64,000 bases of DNA, taken from assembly GCA_019192545.1 (NCBI GenBank), contig JAHCMI010000012.1, positions 62,001 through 126,000 on the forward strand. The letters run 5' to 3'. This document shows positions 44,071 to 53,464 of this stretch, piece after piece. A program made the position numbers and the translations under genes. This DNA comes from Rivularia sp. MS3 (GTDB lineage Bacteria; Cyanobacteriota; Cyanobacteriia; Cyanobacteriales; Nostocaceae). The notes under the pieces were generated by a model. It was not told the origin of the DNA. It made no database searches and saw only the letters and a list, made by a program, of their open reading frames with translations. Within the stretch, counting starts at the first letter, position 1. The number at the start of each line of letters is the position of its first letter.

Positions 44071-45057
44071 CTATTTACCTTGAATATCCAAATCTACTTT
44101 TAAAGTAGAATTTAGAGGCGTTTCTTCCAAAGTATTGATATTTTTACCAATATATTTACTGTCAGCTAGTAAGGAAAGCTGTGAATTTATTGGCATTACT
44201 TTATCAAGGTCAACTGTAGCTTTTCCTTCGGCTCTACTTCTAAATGTTTGTAGAGTCAAAATACCGTCTAAAGGCAATCCTGGATAGTCAATTACTTGAG
44301 AAGATTTTTCTTGTTGCTGCAAATTAACGTTTAAAGTAGCAACACCATTTTTAACATTGACTAACTCATAAGTAGTAGTTTGATTCAGATTAATTCCGTT
44401 GATGCTAGTATCGGAACTAACTTGCCATTTTGCACCAGTTCCTATAGCTTCTGCTGGTAGCGGAGAAGATAACTGTTGTAAAGAATTAGATAATTGTTCG
44501 ACGAGAAACTTGATATTTACATCTACTGTTTTAGGAATTGCGTAATTTAGTTTTTTAGTTCTTCCTTGATTATCAATTACAGCAGCAGCTCTAAAATTCT
44601 CTAATTGTCCTATTTGCTTGCTAATTACTTTAATTAATTCCGGACGAGTTTGAGCATCGCCTTTGATTTTGACATCGGAATAAGCAATATCATAGTGAAT
44701 ATCTCCATTAGAATCTACCTTTTTAACAGTAGAATCTAAAGTAATTAGATAAGCTGGTAACTTTGCTCTAGGCATTTTAAAATCACCAATAGACATCAAA
44801 GTGTCTTTATTCAAAGTGACATTTATAGTTTGCTTGGTACCAACCTTTGGAGTGAAACGTAATTTTTCTTTGTTACCAGTTCCCGTACTAATAACTTTTA
44901 ATTGTGGAACTTTTGCAGCTTGAGTTTTAGTAGCTTGCTTTTGAGTTTGAATAACTACAGAAGAAGAGGTTTGAGCGTTGACACTTCTTAAATTTTGCTC
45001 TAATCCCCATCCAGCAAAAACTAGAAAAATCGAACTAGCTAGAAATAATCTTTTCAT
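44071..45057 (-). CDS. Exported DUF6263-like protein
   Basis: 328 residues. Signal peptide 1-29 (hydrophobic core LFLASSIFLVFAGWG, cleavage near VNAQ). The mature protein is a beta-rich domain with KLRFTPKVGTKQTINVTLNKDT, SDVKIKGDAQTRPELIKVISKQIG, NYAIPKTVDVNIKFLVEQLSNSL and ATLNVNLQQQEK, a pattern I associate with DUF6263; the name is from memory. Thr-rich low-complexity residues follow the signal. Divergent from rbsK. Function unknown. Confidence 0.7.
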   Translation of the reverse strand: MKRLFLASSIFLVFAGWGLEQNLRSVNAQTSSSVVIQTQKQATKTQAAKVPQLKVISTGTGNKEKLRFTPKVGTKQTINVTLNKDTLMSIGDFKMPRAKLPAYLITLDSTVKKVDSNGDIHYDIAYSDVKIKGDAQTRPELIKVISKQIGQLENFRAAAVIDNQGRTKKLNYAIPKTVDVNIKFLVEQLSNSLQQLSSPLPAEAIGTGAKWQVSSDTSINGINLNQTTTYELVNVKNGVATLNVNLQQQEKSSQVIDYPGLPLDGILTLQTFRSRAEGKATVDLDKVMPINSQLSLLADSKYIGKNINTLEETPLNSTLKVDLDIQGK

Positions 45058-45389
45058 GTGTTTATATGATTACAATTTGAAGTATTAAGTGTACGGTAAG
45101 GGAAATTGCAGACGAAACGATTAACTATTCTACCTTCAGATAGCAAAAAAATTAGATAAATAATTACAATCAGTTTTAGCGGACTTTAAAGATGATAAAC
45201 TGATGGATTGCAAACGGTTGAATCTCGTTTTATTGACAACTCAGTATATTTGAAAGTTCCCAAGTATTGGAAACAGCGAACAGTCAGCTGTTAAGAGTGA
45301 ACAGTCAACTGTTAAGAGTTGAGTAATTACCAATTACCAACTACCAATTACCAATCCCCCCATGCCTAGTTCCCAATTCCTAAATTATT
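45058..45389. other. Intergenic region with repeats
   Basis: 332 bp between the exported protein (minus) and rbsK (plus). AACAGTCA/CTGTTAA-type heptamers fill 45275-45355. No gene. Confidence 0.6.
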
Positions 45390-46310
45390 ATGAGTATTAT
45401 CGTCTTCGGCAGCATTAATATGGACTTGGTAGCGACAGCACCTCATTTACCGACTGCTGGAGAAACTTTGTTAGGGCATGATTTTTTTCAAGCACCGGGT
45501 GGTAAAGGTGCTAATCAAGCAGTCGCGATCGCAAAGTTAGGCATTCCCACGGAAATTATTGGACGTGTTGGCAAAAAAAGTTTTAGCGAGGAACTTATTT
45601 ATTATCTCCAAGCTGCCGGTGTCAAAACAGACAATGTGTTTGTGGATGAAACAGTAAGTTCTGGTGTGGCAATTATTAATGTAGATGATGCCGGTGAAAA
45701 TCAAATCGTAGTGATTCCCGGTGCAAACGGACGGGTAAATTTAGAAGATGTAGAAAGATTATCGCCGCTATTACCCCACGCAAAAGCACTTTTACTACAA
45801 TTAGAAATTCCCCTATCTGCTGTAATTGCAGCAGCAGAGGCAGCACAAAAAGCCGGAGTAAAAGTAATTTTCGACCCCGCACCAGCACAAAAAGAGTTAC
45901 CAGAAGAACTTTACCCCTTAGTAGATATTCTGACACCGAATGAAGTTGAAGCCGCTCAATTAGTAGGTTTTCCGGTGAATAGGGAAGATTCCGCCAAGAA
46001 AGCAGCAGAAGTTTTATTGCAAAAAGGCGTAAAATGTGCAGTTGTTAAACTTGGTGCCAAAGGCGTTTATTGTGCTACCCAGACAGAAAGCTTTTTTACA
46101 CCCGCATTTTCCGTAAAAACTGTTGATACCACAGCCGCAGGAGATGCTTTCAACGGAGGATTAGCCGCAGCAATTTCTCAAGAACTTTCCTTACATCAAG
46201 CCATAATTTGGGGTAGTGCAGCAGGTGCTTTAGCTGCAACCAAATCCGGCGCACAGCCTTCGCTACCAGATAGAGATACGTTCGATAAATTTTTACAAGA
46301 AATGAAATAG
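45390..46310 (+). CDS. rbsK: Ribokinase
   Basis: 306 residues, full-length PfkB-family ribokinase. It phosphorylates D-ribose to ribose 5-phosphate. Seen are FGSINMDLVATAPHLP, the sugar-binding APGGKGANQAVAIAKLG, GVAIINVDDAGENQIVVIPGAN, ILTPNEVEAAQLVG and the catalytic-base motif DTTAAGDAFNGGLAAA. The next gene, 82 bp downstream, is a cytosine deaminase, suggesting that ribose here comes from nucleoside breakdown. No ribose transporter is adjacent. Confidence 0.95.
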   Translation: MSIIVFGSINMDLVATAPHLPTAGETLLGHDFFQAPGGKGANQAVAIAKLGIPTEIIGRVGKKSFSEELIYYLQAAGVKTDNVFVDETVSSGVAIINVDDAGENQIVVIPGANGRVNLEDVERLSPLLPHAKALLLQLEIPLSAVIAAAEAAQKAGVKVIFDPAPAQKELPEELYPLVDILTPNEVEAAQLVGFPVNREDSAKKAAEVLLQKGVKCAVVKLGAKGVYCATQTESFFTPAFSVKTVDTTAAGDAFNGGLAAAISQELSLHQAIIWGSAAGALAATKSGAQPSLPDRDTFDKFLQEMK

Positions 46311-46392
46311 TAATTGGTAATTGATAATTGTTAACTGCTCACTGCTCACTGTTTCCGCTCTCCCTTCCACATATAATATTTAATAAAAAACT

Positions 46393-47706
46393 ATGATTGA
46401 TACAATCCTACGTCGGGGTAGAGTAGTTTCATTTAATACAGAAGAAAGCCAAATTATAGATATTGCTATTAAAGAAGGTAAAATTACAGCAATTTCCCCG
46501 AATTTGAAGGAATCTGCTTCTCAAGAAATCGATTTATCAGAAAAATTAATTTCTTCTCCCTTTGTTGAATCGCATATTCATTTAGATTCGGTTTTAACTG
46601 CCGGAGAACCCCGTTGGAACGAGAGTGGGACGCTATTTGAAGGAATCAAAATTTGGGGCGATCGCAAACGTAAAATTTCCATCGAAGATGTGAAAAATCG
46701 CGCTTTGACGATGTTGAAACAACAAGCGGCTCAAGGTATATTATTTGTCAGAACCCATGCAGATGTCAGCGAACCGCAGTTAATTGCGCTACGGGCTTTA
46801 CTTGAATTGCGCTCGGAAGTCAAAGATTGGATGACAATGCAGGTTGTTGCATTTCCTCAAGATGGGATTTATTCGCATTCGCAAAATGAGGTTTTACTCG
46901 AAAAAGCTTTAGAAATGGGTGCGGATGTGGTAGGAGGAATCCCCCATTATGAATTAACCAGAGAAGATGGTGTGCGCTCGGTAAAAAAGACATTTGAATT
47001 AGCGGAAAAATACAACCGTTTGATTGACATCCATTGCGATGAAATTGATGACGAACAATCGCGGTTTTTAGAAGTTGTTGCGGCTGAAGCTATTCGTAGA
47101 AAAAATGGTAGTAGAGTTACAGCCAGCCATACAACCGCTTTTGGCTCTTACAACAATGCCTATGCGTTTAAATTAATGGGTTTTCTCCAACAGGCTCAAA
47201 TCAATTTTATCGCCAATCCGTTGATTAATATTACCTTGCAAGGACGTGCCGATACTTATCCCAAACGCCGGGGAGTCACCCGCGTCAAGGAGCTATGGCA
47301 GAATAACTTAAATATTAGTTTTGGTCACGATTGCGTTCAAGACCCTTGGTATAGTTTGGGTACGGGAAGCATGTTAGATGTGGCTCATATGGGAGTTCAT
47401 ATTTGTCACATGACTGGGCGCGATGAAGTAAATGCTTGTTATCAAATGGTTACAGGCAATGGAGCTAAGACATTAAATTTAGGAAATAAATACGGTGTTG
47501 AAGTTGGTAAACCTGCATCTTTGATTGTCTTAGACGCAAAAGACTACTACGACGCTGTTCGTACTCGCATTCAACCACTTTACGTCATTTCCCAAGGTAA
47601 AATCATTGCTGCAACTACACCAGCAACCACTAACTTTTCATCGACAGGGATAATACAAAATTCCTCTTCATTAGAAAAATCTGTTTCCTTATCCAAAGTG
47701 CTGTAG
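46393..47706 (+). CDS. codA: Cytosine deaminase (amidohydrolase superfamily)
   Basis: 437 residues, full length. CodA deaminates cytosine to uracil at a mononuclear metal site. Metal and substrate residues are visible: HIH in VESHIHLDS, the conserved GTLFEGIKIWGDRK, His and Glu in IDIHCDEIDDEQ, SHTTAF, and the metal-ligand Asp in FGHDCVQDPWY. The set fits CodA rather than the tRNA/riboflavin deaminases. It sits downstream of rbsK, likely in one transcript. The C-terminal ~25 residues are Ser/Thr-rich and look non-essential. Confidence 0.93.
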   Translation: MIDTILRRGRVVSFNTEESQIIDIAIKEGKITAISPNLKESASQEIDLSEKLISSPFVESHIHLDSVLTAGEPRWNESGTLFEGIKIWGDRKRKISIEDVKNRALTMLKQQAAQGILFVRTHADVSEPQLIALRALLELRSEVKDWMTMQVVAFPQDGIYSHSQNEVLLEKALEMGADVVGGIPHYELTREDGVRSVKKTFELAEKYNRLIDIHCDEIDDEQSRFLEVVAAEAIRRKNGSRVTASHTTAFGSYNNAYAFKLMGFLQQAQINFIANPLINITLQGRADTYPKRRGVTRVKELWQNNLNISFGHDCVQDPWYSLGTGSMLDVAHMGVHICHMTGRDEVNACYQMVTGNGAKTLNLGNKYGVEVGKPASLIVLDAKDYYDAVRTRIQPLYVISQGKIIAATTPATTNFSSTGIIQNSSSLEKSVSLSKVL

Positions 47707-47902
47707 ATATCCTATTTTCTGTACCTTTACCCATCGATTCAACAACCTGCGGTCAATGTATAGATATTTATCTATGATTACGATTATAAATATCAAGGTT
47801 ATGATGGACAACTTGATGAAATAATTAATCTTGTTTTAATTTCTAAAGTTGTAAATCACTTTGAAAAATTTTCTTTTGCAAACTAAAATTCAACAAAATA
47901 GC

Positions 47903-48499
47903 ATGAAATCATTTAAATTGGTAGCATTGACATTAGTATTAATTTCGGGAAGTATATTAGCTACCTCTTGTAATGAGAATGCATCTTCAGCTAACAACGT
48001 GAATTCAGAAGCTCCGAATAGTTCAGATAATTGTATTACTGAGAAAGATGTTATCGATGCTCAAGAAACTTGGGGTAATGCAGTTATTGAAATTGGCAAA
48101 GCATACAAAAATAAAGGAGACTATACAACCGTAGCAGTAGAAACTGTTGATAATCTATACGGTTATGATGAAGGAAAAGTTTTATTCAAGCCTACTTTAG
48201 CTTCAGAAGGACAGTTTCGTTTAACGGAAGAAGAAGCTGTATCATATTTTGTCAAAGGTAAAGTTGGTGAAGACAAAGGATTTGCACTTCGACCTTGGAG
48301 TAAAGTACGATTTGAAAATGCCGGAGTCAGCGTTGGTTGTAGTGATGCCGTCGCTATGGGCAATTACTATTTCACCGATGCCAATACTGGTAAAGAAACA
48401 AAAGTTGAATATACTTTTGGTTATCGTAGAAACAACGATGGCAAGCTGCTGATTGACTTACATCATTCTTCTTTACCATTTAATCCTACCGAACAGTAA
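47903..48499 (+). CDS. NTF2-like lipoprotein, uncharacterised
   Basis: 198 residues from the ATG at 47903 (the frame extends to a TTG at 47861). The N-terminus MKSFKLVALTLVLISGSILATSC is a signal with a lipobox-like end, Cys23. The domain shows NTF2/SnoaL-like features: LYGYDEGKVLFKPT, EAVSYFVKGK, PWSKVRFENAGVSVG, SDAVAMGNYYF and the end LLIDLHHSSLPF. Some databases may label such proteins phosphoribosyl-AMP cyclohydrolase; I see no motif for that. The terminator at 48539-48575 follows. Confidence 0.8.
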   Translation: MKSFKLVALTLVLISGSILATSCNENASSANNVNSEAPNSSDNCITEKDVIDAQETWGNAVIEIGKAYKNKGDYTTVAVETVDNLYGYDEGKVLFKPTLASEGQFRLTEEEAVSYFVKGKVGEDKGFALRPWSKVRFENAGVSVGCSDAVAMGNYYFTDANTGKETKVEYTFGYRRNNDGKLLIDLHHSSLPFNPTEQ

Positions 48500-48538
48500 T
48501 TTAATTTTAATTTTTGACAACGTAAAAGTTATTTAATC

Positions 48539-48575
48539 TAGTAGCCCAAAATTTTTAGAGGCTGCTATTTTTTTA
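48539..48575 (+). terminator. Intrinsic terminator
   Basis: TAGTAGCC / GGCTGCTA stem with one wobble, 13-nt loop and eight T, 40 bp after the lipoprotein gene. Confidence 0.85.
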
Positions 48576-48740
48576 GATCGCAATTAATCTAATTATGTTG
48601 TCAAATTTAGCAATTATATTAAATTTGTTTGTATTGGAATAATTCTAGTTTCCTCTTCTTCCCTCTTCCTCCGTGTTCTCTGTGTCTCTGCGGTTTTTTA
48701 TCCCAAGCCAATGCTACTTAACTTAATTTTACTTTTACTA

Positions 48741-49130
48741 TTAATCTAACAAAAAAGAAACATGAGCAGAAACAACTTTCCAGCCTTCTGAAAAACGCTG
48801 CCACATTTGGCTTTGTCTGCCATAACGCTGTTCACCATTGATAAAGCGACGAAATTCGAGAGTTATTACCGCACTATCTTCACCAAAAGTAACTACTTTC
48901 AAATTAATGATTTCTCGTTCTAATCTAAAATTTGGGCGTGAATTGCGAAAAGCTCTGATATCTTCAGCACCATATTGATTTTCATTTAATCCAAAACGAA
49001 CCACATCCATAGAATCCCAAAAAAATCCATCCAGCACATCTGTATTGTTACTACATAAAGCCGCTTCGTACTTCATATACAACTCTGTCAACTCAGCTAC
49101 CAAAGCTGGATTATTAACGGTATTATCCAT
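48741..49130 (-). CDS. AtzH/HpxZ-like (DUF3225) NTF2-fold protein
   Basis: 129 residues from the ATG at 49130, chosen because GAGGAAATT precedes it (the frame extends to 49163). The family AtzH/HpxZ/DUF3225 is suggested by ELYMKYEAALCSNNTDVLDGFFWDS, VVRFGLNENQYGAEDIRAFRNSRP, and RYGRQSQMWQRFSEGWKVVSAHVS. These small proteins accompany amidases and oxalurate or cyanurate catabolism. Here no such enzyme is adjacent, but the cytosine deaminase is one kilobase away. Activity unknown. Confidence 0.8.
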   Translation of the reverse strand: MDNTVNNPALVAELTELYMKYEAALCSNNTDVLDGFFWDSMDVVRFGLNENQYGAEDIRAFRNSRPNFRLEREIINLKVVTFGEDSAVITLEFRRFINGEQRYGRQSQMWQRFSEGWKVVSAHVSFLLD

Positions 49131-49607
49131 AATTTCCTCAATAATCTTTACCACAAAATACATCTTACGTGATACAAATTAATAGGTTCTCAAAACTTTA
49201 CACATAGCCTTGCTTTTTGAAAGGGTTGAAGAAATCCGAATGTTTAAATAACTGGTTGGAAAACGATTTGTGCCTCCCGAGTATAGGATAGTTAAATTGA
49301 AACAATTATCTGTGCTTTAGATATTACTAACAAAGTCCCGGTAACATTATAAATTGTGCAAAGAATAAGCAAACAAAGAAACTATATAGTATCAGATAGT
49401 GGCGAAAATAATAAAATATTGATTTTAAGTTTACGCTTTTTTATTCCGATTATTTTCCTGTCTTGATATAGTACAAATATAGAAACTTATGATATTATCT
49501 TTTAATTAAAATAGCACTACGTCATTAGGTAAGGACATCAATAAAGACTTTAACATATAGACCTTTAACCGTATCCGTAGCGCTATATTAGTTTTTAATT
49601 AAAATTG
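49131..49607. other. Intergenic region
   Basis: 477 bp, AT-rich. The right part carries the hairpin at 49512-49585. The left part presumably carries the promoter of the gene at 48741-49130. No gene. Confidence 0.55.
49512..49585 (-). terminator. Possible terminator with long loop
   Basis: TAGCACTACG at 49512-49521 and CGTAGCGCTA at 49576-49585 pair over ten bases with one wobble on the minus strand; TTTTAATT follows. The loop is about 54 nt, so the call is tentative. It lies 23 bp past the NUDIX stop. Confidence 0.4.
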
Positions 49608-50162
49608 CTATTTAATCAATTTCAATCCTAGAAACAAAGCTGTAACAGTACCTGCAACACAAATTTCACCTTTAACTATTTTTTCTAAGATGTTATCTAC
49701 AGGAATTAGTATCACTTCTATTTCTTCTGTAATATCTAACTTCCTTTTTCCTACTTTTGTAACGTTTTCTGCTACAAACAAATGTAATTGATTTGTGTCT
49801 TTACTGGGCTTATCATAAAAAGTTGCTATCTTCTTGACAGATGAAGCAACATAACCAGTTTCCTCTTCAAGCTCCCTTTGAGCAGCAAATTCACCGCTTT
49901 CTTGTTCTGGATTAAAACCGCCAGCAGGAAGTTCAATAAAAAAATCACTTATTGCATGTCTATATTGCTTAACAAAAACAACTTCTTGATTGCTAGTAAT
50001 TGGTAAAATAATCGCTACATCCGGCCGCACATATACAAAATAATCATCAACTACTTCTCCGCTGGGTAATTCTATTTTATCTCGCCTGACTTTACACCAA
50101 GGATGGTTTAATGCCATTTCTGAGTGCAAAACATTCCACTTCTCTAAACTTGCCATAATCAT
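49608..50162 (-). CDS. NUDIX hydrolase, ADP-ribose pyrophosphatase-like
   Basis: 184 residues. The Nudix box is complete, from GFNPEQESGEFAAQ to RELEEETGYV (about 85-107), so it should hydrolyse a nucleoside diphosphate linked to another moiety with Mg. KQYRHAISDFFIELPAGG before it and the C-terminal EEIEVILIPVDNI fit ADP-ribose pyrophosphatase-type members; exact substrate unproven. The frame starts MIM; the ATG at 50156 is an alternative. Divergent from the epimerase. Confidence 0.9.
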   Translation of the reverse strand: MIMASLEKWNVLHSEMALNHPWCKVRRDKIELPSGEVVDDYFVYVRPDVAIILPITSNQEVVFVKQYRHAISDFFIELPAGGFNPEQESGEFAAQRELEEETGYVASSVKKIATFYDKPSKDTNQLHLFVAENVTKVGKRKLDITEEIEVILIPVDNILEKIVKGEICVAGTVTALFLGLKLIK

Positions 50163-50531
50163 TTCGCATTAAAGGGACAAAGATATATTTTATATAGCAT
50201 TCCAAAATCATTCCTAAATCATTTGTGAGATTTGAGAAACCCGGTTTTGATGAAAAACCGGGTTTCTGAGAGCTATCTTTCTCACGACTCATATCGGATT
50301 GGTATAGAATAATTATTTGATAATTTGAAACATAAGTATATACGACAATTTTATTCTGCTATCGATAATTTTCTGCTTAGCTTAAGGTTAAAGTATTGCA
50401 TTCAAAATATTATTATTCCTTATACAAAGCACGCCGATCATAAACTAAAAAATGGGGTACTTAAATTAACGCCTCATAGTAGCCTGGGAATCTCCCCACT
50501 AGAATCAACTCACTAAGCCCAATTTTTGATT
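50163..50531. other. Intergenic region with dispersed palindrome
   Basis: 369 bp between divergent genes. It carries the palindrome at 50235-50267. No gene; a 63-residue frame at 50325-50516 lacks a ribosome binding site and any motif. Confidence 0.55.
50235..50267. repeat. AAACCCGGTTTT palindrome copy 2
   Basis: AGAAACCCGGTTTT and its complement AAAACCGGGTTTCT around 5 nt, a 14-bp perfect stem. It lies between two divergent genes, so it is not a simple terminator here; compare 16411-16449. Confidence 0.75.
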
Positions 50532-51584
50532 ATGCAAATTGATCTAGAAGTATTTACAGTCAACAAACGCTTTCCTTTAACCATAAGTCGCGGTACCACT
50601 GCAAAAACAACAAATCTATGGGTAAAAATATCAGAAGATGGTATCGAAGGTTGGGGAGAAGCATCACCATTTAGCATCGGCAATTATCCCCAATCCACTG
50701 AGGTGATTCAAAAATCTATACTGCAAATTGCTCCTAGTTTACAAAATAAGCATCCGCTACAGCGTCAGCAAATCGAACAACTTTTAGTTAAAGCACAAAT
50801 CCCTTCTGCTGCCAAAGCCGCCATCGATACAGCCCTACACGATTGGATGGGAAAACGCGCCGGTTTACCTTTATGGCAAATCTGGGGACTTGATAAAAGC
50901 GCTATCAAACCGGTTTCCGTAACTATAGGTATTAGCTCTCCCGAAGCTGCCAAAAAAAGAGTCAGGGATTGGCTGCAATTTATGGATGTAAAAATGTTAA
51001 AAGTAAAACTGGGCAGCCCTGACGGTATTGAAGCAGACAAACAAATGCTTGATGCTGTACATCAAGAAGCTCCCATTCCAGATTTGTATGTAGATGCAAA
51101 CGGTGGCTGGAGTTTGGAAGATGCCCGAAAGATATGTTTTACACTTGCGGATATCGGTGTAAAGTATGTTGAGCAGCCTTTAGCAAAAGGACAAGAGCAG
51201 AATTTGATCGAACTCAAAAAGTCATCTCCTCTACCTATTTTTGTTGATGAAAGCTGCTTTACTAGTGCCGATATTCCTCGTCTTGCAGAATGTGCTGACG
51301 GTGTTAACATCAAGCTGATGAAATCGGGAGGTTTAACCGAGGCAATGCGGATGATAAATACAGCCCGCGCTTACGGTTTACAGGTAATGTTCGGTTGCTA
51401 CTCTGATAGCGCGATCGCAAACACCGCTCTCGCGCAACTAGCACCACTAGCCGATTACTTAGACTTAGATAGCCACCTGAATTTAATTGACGATCCGTTT
51501 ACGGGGGCATCGATCCAGGAAGGCAGAATTTTACCAAATAATTTACCAGGGTTGGGAGTACAACGGAGTGCGTTTGCCGCTTAA
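50532..51584 (+). CDS. Dipeptide epimerase (enolase superfamily, L-Ala-D/L-Glu type)
   Basis: 350 residues from the ATG at 50532 (the frame opens with a TTG at 50526). The muconate-lactonising branch of the enolase superfamily is clear: KVKLG with catalytic Lys, metal ligands in YVDANGGW, YVEQPL and FVDESC, and second catalytic Lys in NIKLMKSGG, then DLDSHL. The D-x-D/DLDxxL C-terminal motif is typical of L-Ala-D/L-Glu epimerases, which recycle murein peptides. The next gene overlaps its 3' end by 17 bp, which suggests translational coupling. Confidence 0.93.
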   Translation: MQIDLEVFTVNKRFPLTISRGTTAKTTNLWVKISEDGIEGWGEASPFSIGNYPQSTEVIQKSILQIAPSLQNKHPLQRQQIEQLLVKAQIPSAAKAAIDTALHDWMGKRAGLPLWQIWGLDKSAIKPVSVTIGISSPEAAKKRVRDWLQFMDVKMLKVKLGSPDGIEADKQMLDAVHQEAPIPDLYVDANGGWSLEDARKICFTLADIGVKYVEQPLAKGQEQNLIELKKSSPLPIFVDESCFTSADIPRLAECADGVNIKLMKSGGLTEAMRMINTARAYGLQVMFGCYSDSAIANTALAQLAPLADYLDLDSHLNLIDDPFTGASIQEGRILPNNLPGLGVQRSAFAA

Positions 51585-52608
51585 TCAAAAAATTGCGATT
51601 TTATTACATGAGGGAATTCGCGGAACTCATGGTAAAACAGGATTATCTTTATTGCGTTATAGCGATGCGCCGATAGTTGTTGCTATCGATCGCGATTGTT
51701 CGGGAGAGTCTTTAGAAGAGTTAACGGGTATCAAACGCAACGTGCCAATTGCTGCCTCTGTAAAAGATGCGCTGCAATTTAAACCCCAGGTTTTAGTAAT
51801 TGGCATTGCTCCTAAAGGTGGCAATTTACCGGATGATTACTGGCACGAAATTAAAGATGCCCTAGTGGGGGGAATGTCAATAGTCAATGGTTTGCATACT
51901 CCATTAGGAAAAAGCCCGGAATTGAAAACGCTGCTGAAACCGGGACAGTTAATTTGGGATGTTCGCAAAGAGCCGTCTAATATCGGTGTATGTACCCTCG
52001 CAGCCAGAAGCCTTTCCTGCAAGCGGGTTCTAACCGTAGGAACCGATATGGCAGTTGGTAAAATGTCCGCAAGCTTAGAGTTAAATCGTTCGTCTCGATT
52101 GCGGGGTTTGCGTACTAAATTCATCGCCACAGGGCAAACTGGTTTGATGCTCGAAGGTGATGGTGTAGCTCTAGATTCAGTGCGAGTTGATTTTGCTGCC
52201 GGTGCGGTAGAACAAATTGTTATGCGCTACGGTAAAAATTACGACATATTACATATTGAAGGACAAGGTTCTTTATTACATCCAAGCTCTACAGCAACAT
52301 TACCCTTAATACGCGGTTCTCAACCTACCCAAATGATTTTGGTACATCGTTTAGGACAACATCAGGTGATTGAAGGTGTACCAATTCCACCGTTAGTAAA
52401 AGTAATTAAATTATACGAAATGGTTGCTAGTGGTGCCGGTGCTTTTGCGTCTGTACCTGTAGTAGGCATTGCTTTAAATACCCGTAATTTTGATGAGGAT
52501 CGGGCAAAAAAAGCTATTTCACTCGTAGAATCAGAAACCGGATTACCCTGTACTGATGCAATCAGATTTGGTGGGGATAAGCTATTAGATGCGGTAATGA
52601 GAAGTTGA
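51568..52608 (+). CDS. DUF1611 P-loop protein (DgcN-like)
   Basis: 346 residues from a GTG at 51568, chosen because GGGAG lies nine bases upstream; a longer frame to 51487 would overlap the epimerase by 98 nt. DUF1611 proteins have a P-loop-like VGTDMAVGKMSAS followed by FIATGQTGLML and DILHIEGQGSLLHP; in other bacteria they act with dipeptide epimerases or in D-glutamate metabolism (DgcN). The overlap with the epimerase gene points to a joint role in recycling cell-wall or D-amino-acid peptides. The exact reaction is not known. Confidence 0.88.
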   Translation: MRLPLNQKIAILLHEGIRGTHGKTGLSLLRYSDAPIVVAIDRDCSGESLEELTGIKRNVPIAASVKDALQFKPQVLVIGIAPKGGNLPDDYWHEIKDALVGGMSIVNGLHTPLGKSPELKTLLKPGQLIWDVRKEPSNIGVCTLAARSLSCKRVLTVGTDMAVGKMSASLELNRSSRLRGLRTKFIATGQTGLMLEGDGVALDSVRVDFAAGAVEQIVMRYGKNYDILHIEGQGSLLHPSSTATLPLIRGSQPTQMILVHRLGQHQVIEGVPIPPLVKVIKLYEMVASGAGAFASVPVVGIALNTRNFDEDRAKKAISLVESETGLPCTDAIRFGGDKLLDAVMRS

Positions 52609-53464
52609 AAAGATATTCTTATCGTAACTATAAAATTAAGAAATAAATTTACAGTTTAAATAGTAACTAGGTACTACAAACATAAATACAAGTACAACTT
52701 ACGTAACTGGCACATTTTTTTGTCGGGTGCTTGTAAACTGAGTAATTGTAAAAGGAATAATAAGATATAGGTTATGTACTCCGCCACATTAACTATGCGG
52801 GGTGACGAGCGCTTGTAAAAAGCCCTTCTAAAGCGCGGAGTCAGCAAAGGAAGAGAATAAAGAGAATTAATTAGAGTAGACATAAAATTTATTTTATCCT
52901 TCTCCCACTGCTTGCCCTTACCCATCAATTTTAATGAAATCGAGTAGTAAGTTTAAAGATGAGATTCTCAATCAACCGAATCTAAACTAAGGTAATTAAG
53001 TTATATAAAATTATGGCTGGTCAATAAAGTGTTTTTTACTATTCTTTGTAATTACTATTGCTCTAAATACCCGTAATTCAATCTAAAAAATTGCGGTAGA
53101 ATGAAATCTAGAATTGATAAACATAAACTTTTATACACAATAGTTACTCATGACAATTTGACGAAAAAAATGAAAAATATATTAAGATAGCAAGTAACAG
53201 GTTATACGATTGATATTTGAGGGTTATTATCCAGTGCAGGGACAAGCCCTTTCCCCTTCTGAGATAAAACACGATAGAATAAATTCAAAAATTCAATATA
53301 GAATTAATTTTTATCAATTTAACGGTTCCTTAACGACAATCTTATCTAATGAGTAAGTTTACAAATACTCGATATTAGCTTTCGATTAGTCATTATAGGA
53401 ACTGAAATTAAAAATGTTCTTTGTCAAGATTAAGGGCATTCTCAATTGCTGATAGGTTAAGCTG
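52609..53464. other. Intergenic region, nothing recognised
   Basis: 856 bp, AT-rich. A reverse-strand frame at 52674-52928 is low-complexity and overlaps likely repeat sequence (AAAGCCCTTCTAAAGCGCGG), so it is not called. No clear terminator or RNA gene; presumably contains the promoter of the Ser/Thr kinase. Confidence 0.55.

Noticed and set aside
50325-50516. Small frame before the epimerase
   Set aside because: No ribosome binding site and no motif; within the divergent spacer.
51487-51567. Longer start for the DUF1611 protein
   Set aside because: Would overlap the epimerase by 98 nt with no ribosome binding site; GTG at 51568 has one.
52674-52928. Reverse-strand frame of 84 codons
   Set aside because: Low complexity, no recognisable family, overlaps repeat-like spacer DNA.
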